DNA from: Mycobacterium sp. D16Q14
Lineage (GTDB): Bacteria > Actinomycetota > Actinomycetes > Mycobacteriales > Mycobacteriaceae
Direction: 5' to 3'
Assembly (NCBI GenBank): GCA_002013415.1
Contig: MAEX01000032.1
Coordinates: 1 to 33,317, forward strand
DNA: 33,317 nucleotides
Shown: positions 24,719 through 33,317 of the stretch, in pieces
Numbering within the stretch: position 1 is the first letter of the stretch
Layout: the number at the start of each line of letters is the position of its first letter
Made by a program: the position numbers and the translations under genes
Notes under the pieces: generated by a model
Database searches by the model: none
Told to the model about the DNA's origin: nothing
Seen by the model: only the letters and a program-made list of their open reading frames with translations

Positions 24719-25180
24719 TCACGAATGTAGCGCGGCCAGCGCTTCTACCCAACCCGCCTGGTCACGGGCTTGCCCGGGATCCAGCATCTCGGCGAATCGG
24801 ATGATTCCGTCGGCATCCACCACGAAAGTCCCGCGGTTCGGATACCCGGCCTTCTCGTTGAGCACCCCGTACGCCTCGGCGACGGCCCCGTGCGGCCAGA
24901 AGTCGGACAGGATCGGGAAGGTGAAGCCGCTGTAGCTCGACCAGATCTTATGAATCGGCCCGGCACTCACCGACAGTGCGATGATCTGCACGTCGTCGTT
25001 CTCGAAGTCTCCGATGTGGTCGCGCACATGGTCCAGCTCGCCCTGACAGACGCCGGTGAACGCCAGCGGGAAGAACACCAGCAGCGCGGCCTTCTTGCCG
25101 CGAAAATCGCTCAGGCTGACGGGCTGGTTGTTCTGGTTACGCAGGGTGAAATCGGGAGCGACGGAGCCCACAGGCAGCAT
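24719..25180 (-). CDS. ahpE: One-cysteine peroxiredoxin AhpE
   Basis: This encodes 153 residues, the normal family length. AhpE reduces peroxides and peroxynitrite with one catalytic cysteine and is recycled by mycothiol/mycoredoxin-1 in mycobacteria. The active site PLAFTGVC gives peroxidatic Cys45 with Thr42, and the conserved Arg116 (PNRGTF) completes it. The thioredoxin-like fold is visible from DFTLRNQNNQPVSLSDFRGK through FPILSDFWPHGAVAEAYGVL. The start ATG overlaps the stop of the DUF3052 gene by 1 nt, as in M. tuberculosis Rv2238c/Rv2239c. Cytosolic. Confidence 0.95.
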   Translation of the reverse strand: MLPVGSVAPDFTLRNQNNQPVSLSDFRGKKAALLVFFPLAFTGVCQGELDHVRDHIGDFENDDVQIIALSVSAGPIHKIWSSYSGFTFPILSDFWPHGAVAEAYGVLNEKAGYPNRGTFVVDADGIIRFAEMLDPGQARDQAGWVEALAALHS

Positions 25181-25605
25181 TAGCGCCGCCCGCCGCGTGA
25201 CGTCTTGGGCTGCACCAAACGCGTCGCGCTCCAGTCCCCCAGGTTGACCGACGAGGTCTGCACCAGACCCGCGGTCGGCGCCGATTCAGCGATTTCCGAG
25301 GGCTGCACATGGCCCGGCCTGCCGGTCTTGGGTGTCAACACCCAGATCACGCCGTCCTCAGCAAGTGGAGTGATGGCGTCCATCAACGCGTCGACTAAGT
25401 CGCCGTCGTCATCGCGCCACCACAATAGGACCAGATCGACGACGTCGTCGGAGCTCTCGTCGAGTAGCTCCGAACCGCATGCGTCCTCGACATCGGCCCG
25501 GATATTGTCGTCCGTGTCCTCATCCCAGCCCAGCTCCTGCACAAGCTGATCTCGCTGGACGCCCAGCTTGTGGGCGTAGTTCGAGGCGTCAGCCGCCGCG
25601 ACCAC
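25180..25605 (-). CDS. DUF3052 family protein (Rv2239c homologue)
   Basis: This encodes 141 residues from the GTG at 25603-25605, with AGGAGGGG about 7 nt upstream. It is an acidic cytosolic protein; YAHKLGVQRDQLVQELGWDE, then DTDDNIRADVEDACGSELLD, VVDLVLLWWRDDDGDLVDAL and GVIWVLTPKTGRPGHVQPSEIAE are hallmarks of DUF3052, a small actinobacterial family of unknown function. Its position next to ahpE matches Rv2239c in M. tuberculosis. It is co-transcribed with ahpE (1-nt overlap), which hints at a role linked to redox stress, but no mechanism is known. Confidence 0.9.
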   Translation of the reverse strand: MVAAADASNYAHKLGVQRDQLVQELGWDEDTDDNIRADVEDACGSELLDESSDDVVDLVLLWWRDDDGDLVDALMDAITPLAEDGVIWVLTPKTGRPGHVQPSEIAESAPTAGLVQTSSVNLGDWSATRLVQPKTSRGGRR

Positions 25606-25696
25606 CGTTCGGCCCCTCCTTGTTCACAGATGCGTGCTTTCGCACTTGGGATGAATGGTCACATCGTCGCATGCCACCGGCAATCCCCGTCAGGCA

Positions 25697-26254
25697 CTAT
25701 CGCCCTTTTGTCTGAAGAAGGGGTTCGCAGATCTTCCCGGCGCGCTCCCGCGCATCGTTGAAAGTGCGCACCACAGAGTTGAGAGTGCCACCGCTGAGCC
25801 GGTTATCGAACGCCCCGGCCAGTTTTCGGGACTGCTCGGCGTACTGTGTGAACGCATCGCGCAGTTCGTCGGTCTGGGCGTTCGCCTTGGCGGAGTCGAT
25901 TTGTCCGGCGCTGGTGTTGAGGGCATTGATGACCGGCCCCACCTTGGACTCCGCGCTCGCCCCGTAGCCGCCCTCGTCGTTCATGACGGAGATCAGGTCA
26001 TTACCCGCGGAAACGGCCGCGTTCGACGTCATGGCGAAGGTCTCACATGCATCGGCTATCGCCTGCGCCCGGGACGTCTCCTGGCGCTTGGACTCCTCGG
26101 ACCGCGACGTCTCGATGGACTGTGAGACGTACGTGCGGTACTCCGACACCGACTCGCTGGGCGCCGACGCCTGCCCGCCGGTGGTCACGGTGCAGCCCGC
26201 CACGGCCGCGGTACAGATGGCCGCCAGCGCGATGAACAGCGCCGCAATACGCAT
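25697..26254 (-). CDS. Putative lipoprotein (Rv2240c homologue)
   Basis: This encodes 185 residues from the ATG at 26252-26254. A short signal peptide ends in the lipobox VAGC (18-21), so it should be lipid-anchored on the outer face of the membrane. The mature protein is almost wholly helical: YVSQSIETSRSEESKRQETS is charged and coiled-coil-like, then AQAIADACETFAMTSN, DSAKANAQTDELRDAFTQYA and KICEPLLQTKGR, with two cysteines that could pair. Position between the DUF3052 gene and aceE matches Rv2240c. It is divergent from aceE, sharing a 140-bp control region. Function unknown. Confidence 0.85.
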   Translation of the reverse strand: MRIAALFIALAAICTAAVAGCTVTTGGQASAPSESVSEYRTYVSQSIETSRSEESKRQETSRAQAIADACETFAMTSNAAVSAGNDLISVMNDEGGYGASAESKVGPVINALNTSAGQIDSAKANAQTDELRDAFTQYAEQSRKLAGAFDNRLSGGTLNSVVRTFNDARERAGKICEPLLQTKGR

Positions 26255-26288
26255 CTCATGACGGTACCCGCTATGGCAGCTCCTTACC

Positions 26289-26360
26289 TTGTGACTGGAC
26301 CAGACTCGCTAGTAGCAAGTGACTTGCGGCACGATGGAGGTACCGATCTGATTGTGACTG
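26289..26360. promoter_or_regulatory. aceE control region: 13-bp palindrome and repeated TTGTGACTG
   Basis: GCAAGT-G-ACTTGC (26315-26327) is a perfect 13-bp palindrome about 70 bp before aceE. TTGTGACTG occurs twice in direct orientation (26289-26297 and 26352-26360) around it. This is a candidate operator for the divergent aceE and lipoprotein genes; the regulator is not known. Confidence 0.4.
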
Positions 26361-26394
26361 AGATCTGCACCCCCACCCCTAAGGAGCAGAAAAG

Positions 26395-29184
<2,790 letters not shown>

Positions 29185-29235
29185 CATCCTTGAAATTTAG
29201 CGGTTCCCACCAGGAATCCGGGGTACCTTTTAGGG

Positions 29236-30516
29236 ATGCCCGACAATTCGGCGAGCACTCTGCGCGGGTTTCGCGCCGCCCGGCCCCCGCGGGAGCGGGC
29301 CGAGGTGCCCGAGGCGCTGCTGCACCGGATCAAGCAGTTCTCCGGACGCCTCTCCACCGAGGCCGTACACGTCATGGAGGACCGGCTGCCGTTCTTCGCC
29401 GACCTGGAGGCCTCACAACGCTCCAGCGTGGCGCTGGTAGTTCAGACGGCGATCAATAACTTCGTCGAGTGGATCCGCGATCCGGAGGGCACGGTCGGCT
29501 TCACCATGCAAGCCTTTGAGGTGGTGCCCCAGGACCTGGCCAAACGCATCGCGTTGCGTCATTCCGTGGACATGGTGCGCACCGCGATGGAGTTCTTCGA
29601 AGAGGTGCTGCCACTGCTGGCCCGCAACGACGAGCAGCTGGTGACGCTCACCGAGGGCATCCTGCGCTACAGCCGGGATCTTGCCTTCGGAGCTGCCAGC
29701 GCCTACGCCGAGGCGGCGGAAACCCGGGGCGCCTGGGACTCCCGGCTGGAGGCGACGGTGGTCGACGCGGTGGTGCGCGGTGACACCGGACCGGACATGC
29801 TCTCGCGCGCGGCAGCCCTGAACTGGGACACCACCGCGCCTGCAACGGTCATCGTCGGCACCCCCAGGCCAGAAATCATCGCGACGTCGACAACGCTGGT
29901 GCATGAGGTGGCACAGCGCCACGGGCGCGGCGCGCTCGCCGTCATCCAGGGCACCCGGCTGCTGACCATCGTGTCGGGCACGTTCACCACGCACGACAAG
30001 TTCCTGGCGGACCTGATCAAGGTCTTCTCCGATGGTCCGGTCGTGGTGGGCCCAACCTCCGGAACACTGAGCGCATCTCACAACAGCGCCGTGGAGGCGC
30101 TCTCGGGAATGGACGCGGTATCGGGGTGGCGCGGCGCCCCACGTCCGGTGTCATCGCGCGAGCTGCTGCCCGAACGTGCGCTTCTGGGCGATAAGGCGGC
30201 CATCGCGGCCCTCAACACCGAAGTGATGCGCCCCCTCGCCGATGCCGGCCCGGCGCTCACCGAAACCCTGGACGCTTACTTAGATTCCGGGGGCGCCATC
30301 GAGGCGTGCGCGCGCGCACTGTTTGTTCACCCAAATACCGTCCGTTATCGACTCAAGCGAATCACCGATTTCACCGGAAGAGACCCAACGTCCCCGCGTG
30401 ATGCCTATGTGTTGCGAGTCGCGGCAACCGTCGGGAGACTGGCCCAGGACCACGCGGACGTTTTCACTCCTGAACCAGGAATCACGCCAGTCACAATAAA
30501 TGTCATCAAGGCTTAG
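29236..30516 (+). CDS. mabR: PucR-family regulator MabR
   Basis: This encodes 426 residues from the ATG at 29236, 51 bp after aceE. No Shine-Dalgarno is seen (only AGGG touching the ATG), so a near-leaderless message is possible. The C-terminal HTH_30 of the PucR family is clear (about 355-410): ACARALFVHPNTVRYRLKRI, then TDFTGRDPTSPRDAYVLRVA. The N-terminal half is a helical sensor-like domain (LSTEAVHVMEDRLPFFADLE). Position directly before fabD matches Rv2242, described as MabR, a regulator of the FAS-II operon and mycolic acid synthesis. Palindromes between this gene and fabD are likely targets. Identity rests on synteny plus the HTH domain. Confidence 0.9.
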   Translation: MPDNSASTLRGFRAARPPRERAEVPEALLHRIKQFSGRLSTEAVHVMEDRLPFFADLEASQRSSVALVVQTAINNFVEWIRDPEGTVGFTMQAFEVVPQDLAKRIALRHSVDMVRTAMEFFEEVLPLLARNDEQLVTLTEGILRYSRDLAFGAASAYAEAAETRGAWDSRLEATVVDAVVRGDTGPDMLSRAAALNWDTTAPATVIVGTPRPEIIATSTTLVHEVAQRHGRGALAVIQGTRLLTIVSGTFTTHDKFLADLIKVFSDGPVVVGPTSGTLSASHNSAVEALSGMDAVSGWRGAPRPVSSRELLPERALLGDKAAIAALNTEVMRPLADAGPALTETLDAYLDSGGAIEACARALFVHPNTVRYRLKRITDFTGRDPTSPRDAYVLRVAATVGRLAQDHADVFTPEPGITPVTINVIKA

Positions 30517-30589
30517 AACGGTTACTGACTGGTCACCTGCGAGGTCCCACATTGCGAGACGGTATAGATCGGGTCGCAATGGATGCCTT

Positions 30590-30608
30590 TTTGTAGACTT
30601 CCCACAAA
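30590..30608 (+). promoter_or_regulatory. Inverted repeat in the fabD promoter (MabR/FasR site candidate)
   Basis: TTTGTAG-N5-CCACAAA (7-bp arms, one mismatch) lies 68 bp before fabD. It is a candidate binding site for MabR or the TetR-type FasR, both known to control this operon in M. tuberculosis. The exact site is inferred, not recognised from a known sequence. Confidence 0.45.
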
Positions 30609-30659
30609 TACTTAAGACAAGATTCATTTTCTCTTACACGGCGCAAACCACCCTTCACA

Positions 30660-30675
30660 GTGTTTTCTTAAACAC
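30660..30675 (+). promoter_or_regulatory. Palindrome abutting the fabD start codon
   Basis: The perfect 6-bp arms GTGTTT and AAACAC with a 4-nt centre end exactly at the GTG start of fabD. No Shine-Dalgarno sequence is present in this space, so the element may act as an operator over the start, or fold at the mRNA 5' end. Confidence 0.4.
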
Positions 30676-31584
30676 GTGATCGCGCTGCTTGCTCCCGGAC
30701 AGGGATCCCAGACTCCAGGCATGCTGACTCCGTGGCTCGAATTGCCGGGTGTCACGGACCAAGTTGAGCAGTGGTCGAAGGCCAGCGGACTTGATCTGGT
30801 GCGCCTGGGAACCACGGCCAGCGCCGAGGAGATCACCGATACCTCCATCACCCAGCCGCTGGTGGTCGCCCTGACCCTGCTGGCTTATGACGAGCTGACC
30901 AAGCGTGGTCACCTCAACGCCAAGACCACTGTGGTCGCGGGCCACTCCGTCGGTGAGATCGCCGCCTACGCCATCGCCGGAGTCATCTCCGCCGACGACG
31001 CCGTCGCTCTTGCCGCCACCCGTGGTGCCGAGATGGCCAAGGCCTGCGCGCTGGACCCGACCGGCATGTCTGCCGTGCTGGGTGGCGACGAGGCCGAGGT
31101 GCTGGAGCGCCTGGAAGCTCTCGAGCTGATCCCCGCCAACCGCAACGCTGTCGGACAGATCGTCGCCGCTGGCCGCATCACCGCACTGGAGAAGCTGGCC
31201 GAGGATCCCCCGGCCAAGGCGCGTGTCCGCCAGCTCGCCACCGCCGGTGCCTTCCACACCCACTTCATGGCTCCCGCGCAGGAGGCGTACGCCGCCGCGG
31301 CGTCCGCGATCGTCCCGGCCGAGCCGGTCACCACCTTGCTGTCCAACTTGGATGGCACCCCCGTCGCCTCCGGCGCCGACGCTATGGAGAAGCTCATCAA
31401 CCAGCTCACCTCGCCGGTGCGCTGGGACCTGTGCACCGAGTACTTCAAGACGGCAGACGTACAGGCCGTCGTCGAACTGCCGCCCTCAGGTGCGCTGTCC
31501 GGCATCGCCAAGCGTGAGATGCGTGGCGTCACCAATCACGCGCTGAAAGCCCTCGAAGACCTCGACGCCCTGGCCGAGCTATAA
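30676..31584 (+). CDS. fabD: Malonyl-CoA:ACP transacylase FabD
   Basis: This encodes 302 residues from the GTG at 30676. FabD moves malonyl from CoA to the acyl carrier protein AcpM for FAS-II elongation. The fold marks are all present: the N-terminal APGQGSQTPGM loop, the nucleophile elbow GHSVGE with Ser91, the catalytic His194 in AGAFHTHFM, and the terminal ELPPSGALSGIAKRE segment. It is the first gene of the fabD-acpM-kasA-kasB operon. A 127-bp gap with a strong hairpin separates it from acpM, which may let acpM be expressed at a different level. Cytosolic. Confidence 0.96.
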   Translation: MIALLAPGQGSQTPGMLTPWLELPGVTDQVEQWSKASGLDLVRLGTTASAEEITDTSITQPLVVALTLLAYDELTKRGHLNAKTTVVAGHSVGEIAAYAIAGVISADDAVALAATRGAEMAKACALDPTGMSAVLGGDEAEVLERLEALELIPANRNAVGQIVAAGRITALEKLAEDPPAKARVRQLATAGAFHTHFMAPAQEAYAAAASAIVPAEPVTTLLSNLDGTPVASGADAMEKLINQLTSPVRWDLCTEYFKTADVQAVVELPPSGALSGIAKREMRGVTNHALKALEDLDALAEL

Positions 31585-31614
31585 GCGGCCAAACCACCAA
31601 AAAGTAGTACCGCC

Positions 31615-31644
31615 GGATGAGTGGGCAGAGCCGCCCCCTCATCC
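31615..31644 (+). promoter_or_regulatory. Strong hairpin between fabD and acpM
   Basis: The arms GGATGAG/CTCATCC (7 bp) plus an inner GGGC/GCCC (4 bp) with one mismatch and a 6-nt loop lie 30 nt after the fabD stop and 67 nt before acpM. There is no T-run. It could be an attenuator, or an RNA-processing and stabilising element that raises acpM messenger relative to fabD. Confidence 0.5.
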
Positions 31645-31711
31645 AGTTTCAAATATCAGAGTTCACCCCAGGGCTGCGCCCGCAGTCCATAACACCGAAG
31701 GGAGCCACCGA

Positions 31712-32011
31712 GTGGCCACCGCAGAAGAAAAAGATCGCATCGTCGCCGGTCTCGCCGAGATCATCGAAGAGGTCACCGGTATCGAGCCCTCCGAGGTCAC
31801 CCTCGAGAAGTCGTTCGTCGACGACCTGGACATCGACTCGCTGTCGATGGTTGAGATCGCCGTTCAGACCGAGGACAAGTACGGCGTGAAGATCCCCGAT
31901 GAGGATCTGGCCGGTCTGCGGACCGTTGGCGATGTCGTCAACTACATCGAGAAGCTCGAGCAGGAAAACCCCGAGGCCGCAGCCAACATCCGCGCGCAGC
32001 TGGAGGGCTAG
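31712..32011 (+). CDS. acpM: Meromycolate-extension acyl carrier protein AcpM
   Basis: This encodes 99 residues from the GTG at 31712 with AAGGGAG about 8 nt upstream. AcpM carries the growing meromycolate chain on a phosphopantetheine arm attached to Ser43 in DIDSLSMVEIA. The sequence GIEPSEVTLEKSFVDDLDID and KYGVKIPDEDLAGLRTVGDV is nearly that of the M. tuberculosis protein. The C-terminal tail after the carrier domain (QENPEAAANIRAQLEG) is shorter than the M. tuberculosis tail (115 residues in total there). kasA follows after 5 bp. Confidence 0.97.
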   Translation: MATAEEKDRIVAGLAEIIEEVTGIEPSEVTLEKSFVDDLDIDSLSMVEIAVQTEDKYGVKIPDEDLAGLRTVGDVVNYIEKLEQENPEAAANIRAQLEG

Positions 32012-32016
32012 GACCA

Positions 32017-33270
32017 GTGACAACCCCTTCCACTGCAAACGGTGGCTTCCCCAATGTCGTTGTGACGGCTCTCGCCGCAACGACCTCTATCGCGCCTGAC
32101 ATCGAGGGCACGTGGAAGGGACTCATCGCCGGGGAAAGCGGTATCGAGGTTCTCGAGGACGAATTCGTCGAGAAGTTCGGTCTGCCCGTGTGGATCGGTG
32201 GGCACCTCAAGGAGCCCATCGATACCCACATGACCCGGTTGGAGCTTCGCCGGATGGCCTACGTGCAGCGCATGGCGCTGCTCGTAGGCCGTCAGGTGTG
32301 GCAGAACGCCGGCACGCCCGATGACATCGACAAGGACCGCCTCGCGGTCGTCATCGGTACCGGCCTCGGCGGTGGCGAGCGCATCGTCGAGACCTACGAC
32401 ACCATGAATGAGCATGGCATTCGCAAGGTTTCGCCACTCGCCGTACAGATGTGCATGCCCAACGGTGCCGCCGCGGTGGTGGGCCTGGAGATCGGCGCCC
32501 GCGCGGGTGTCATCACGCCGGTATCGGCGTGTTCCTCCGGCTCGGAAGCCATCGCGCACGCATGGCGCCAGATCGTGATGGGCGATGCCGACATGGTCGT
32601 CTGTGGTGGCGTGGAGGGCATGATCGAGGCCCTGCCCATCGCCGCATTCTCCATGATGCGTGCCATGTCGACGCGAAATGACGAGCCGGAGAAGGCTTCT
32701 CGCCCGTTCGACAAGGACCGCGACGGATTCGTGTTCGGCGAGGCCGGTGCGCTCATGGTCATCGAAACCGAGGAGCACGCCAAGGCTCGCGGCGCGCAGA
32801 TCCTGGCCCGCGTGATGGGCGCAGGCATCACCTCCGACGCGTACCACATGGTGGCCCCGGGCCCCGATGGTGTGCGCGCCGGTGCGGCGATGACCCGCGC
32901 GATTCAGACAGCAGGCTTGTCTCCCAAGGACATTGACCACATCAACGCGCACGGCACGGCCACCCCGATCGGCGACATCGCCGAGGCCAACGCCATCCAT
33001 GTCGCTGGTGTGCAGCACGCCGCGGTCTACGCACCCAAGTCGGCACTGGGTCACTCGATTGGCGCCGTCGGCGCCCTGGAGTCGGTGCTCACCGTGCTCG
33101 CGCTGCGCGACGGCGTTATCCCGCCGACGCTCAATCTTGACAACCTTGATCCCGAAATCGACCTGGATGTCGTTGCGGGAGAGCCACGACACGGGGATTT
33201 TAAATACGCAATCAATAACTCGTTTGGATTCGGCGGGCACAACGTTGCGCTTGCCTTTGGCAAGTATTAA
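32017..33270 (+). CDS. kasA: Beta-ketoacyl-ACP synthase KasA
   Basis: This encodes 417 residues from the GTG at 32017, with AGGA about 3 nt upstream in the acpM stop region. KasA condenses malonyl-AcpM with acyl-AcpM in the first rounds of FAS-II meromycolate elongation and is a known drug target (thiolactomycin). The catalytic set is complete: Cys172 in VSACSSGSEA, His312 in NAHGTATPIGD, Lys341 and His346 in KSALGHSIGA, and the terminal NNSFGFGGHN loop. Numbers are one higher than in M. tuberculosis KasA. The next gene starts 18 bp later. Cytosolic. Confidence 0.97.
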   Translation: MTTPSTANGGFPNVVVTALAATTSIAPDIEGTWKGLIAGESGIEVLEDEFVEKFGLPVWIGGHLKEPIDTHMTRLELRRMAYVQRMALLVGRQVWQNAGTPDDIDKDRLAVVIGTGLGGGERIVETYDTMNEHGIRKVSPLAVQMCMPNGAAAVVGLEIGARAGVITPVSACSSGSEAIAHAWRQIVMGDADMVVCGGVEGMIEALPIAAFSMMRAMSTRNDEPEKASRPFDKDRDGFVFGEAGALMVIETEEHAKARGAQILARVMGAGITSDAYHMVAPGPDGVRAGAAMTRAIQTAGLSPKDIDHINAHGTATPIGDIAEANAIHVAGVQHAAVYAPKSALGHSIGAVGALESVLTVLALRDGVIPPTLNLDNLDPEIDLDVVAGEPRHGDFKYAINNSFGFGGHNVALAFGKY

Positions 33271-33288
33271 GCACCAGAGAGGCTCAAG

Positions 33289-33317
33289 ATGACGATCCTG
33301 GCTCCCGAGGCCATCGA
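33289..33317 (+). CDS. kasB: Start of kasB (partial, cut by the window end)
   Basis: An ATG at 33289 with GAGAGG about 6 nt upstream opens a frame MTILAPEAI that runs off the window. In mycobacteria kasB, the synthase for later elongation rounds, follows kasA directly, so the identity is inferred from position; the few codons seen do not prove it. Confidence 0.55.

Noticed and set aside
32008..33240. 410-codon open frame on the minus strand opposite kasA
   Set aside because: Antisense shadow of a complete KasA with all catalytic residues; Arg/His/Gly-rich nonsense translation.

Overview
The window reads as a chromosomal segment of a mycobacterium. Its right third (about 24.6-33.3 kb) has the same gene order as the Mycobacterium tuberculosis region Rv2238c-Rv2246: ahpE, a DUF3052 gene and a small lipoprotein on the minus strand, then aceE, mabR, fabD, acpM, kasA and the first codons of kasB on the plus strand. 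High GC, many GTG starts and 1-8 nt gene overlaps fit an actinobacterium. The accessory genes to the left are not ones I know from M. tuberculosis, so a rapid grower is plausible, but the species is an inference.

Region 1 (1-8.5 kb) is a patchwork of small secreted, lipoprotein and membrane genes. It holds two DUF6636-like secreted proteins, lipoproteins with clear lipoboxes, two paralogous 'IPADP' membrane proteins, an overlooked 56-residue membrane peptide gene, a truncated DUF1963 fragment, and a three-gene operon in which a 17-bp hairpin carries a start codon in its loop.

Region 2 (9.07-21.96 kb) is the main find. It is a tightly coupled six-gene plus-strand operon: two tandem DUF4132 proteins, a MoxR-type AAA+ ATPase, a DUF5682 protein, a vWA (MIDAS) protein and a SWIM zinc-finger protein. 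This is the composition of the uncharacterised E. coli yehH/I-L-M-P-Q locus. An imperfect repeat of about 100 bp lies in direct orientation on both sides (8751-8852 and 21998-22096), which suggests the block moved or was duplicated as a unit. I infer that the MoxR ATPase and the vWA protein form a chaperone-like motor and metal-dependent adaptor, with the DUF4132, DUF5682 and SWIM proteins as scaffold, effector or recognition subunits. The function is unknown.

Region 3 (22.2-24.6 kb) looks like decayed mobile or accessory DNA. It has an HTH antitoxin next to a DUF6036-like nucleotidyltransferase cut by an in-frame TGA, an excisionase-like HTH protein with no integrase, and about 0.9 kb without a convincing gene, ending at a tRNA-Val(TAC) gene.

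Region 4 (24.7-33.3 kb) is core metabolism: the peroxiredoxin AhpE, the pyruvate dehydrogenase E1 subunit AceE, the mycolic-acid regulator MabR, and the FAS-II operon that elongates meromycolate precursors. Palindromes upstream of fabD and a strong hairpin between fabD and acpM are candidate control points.
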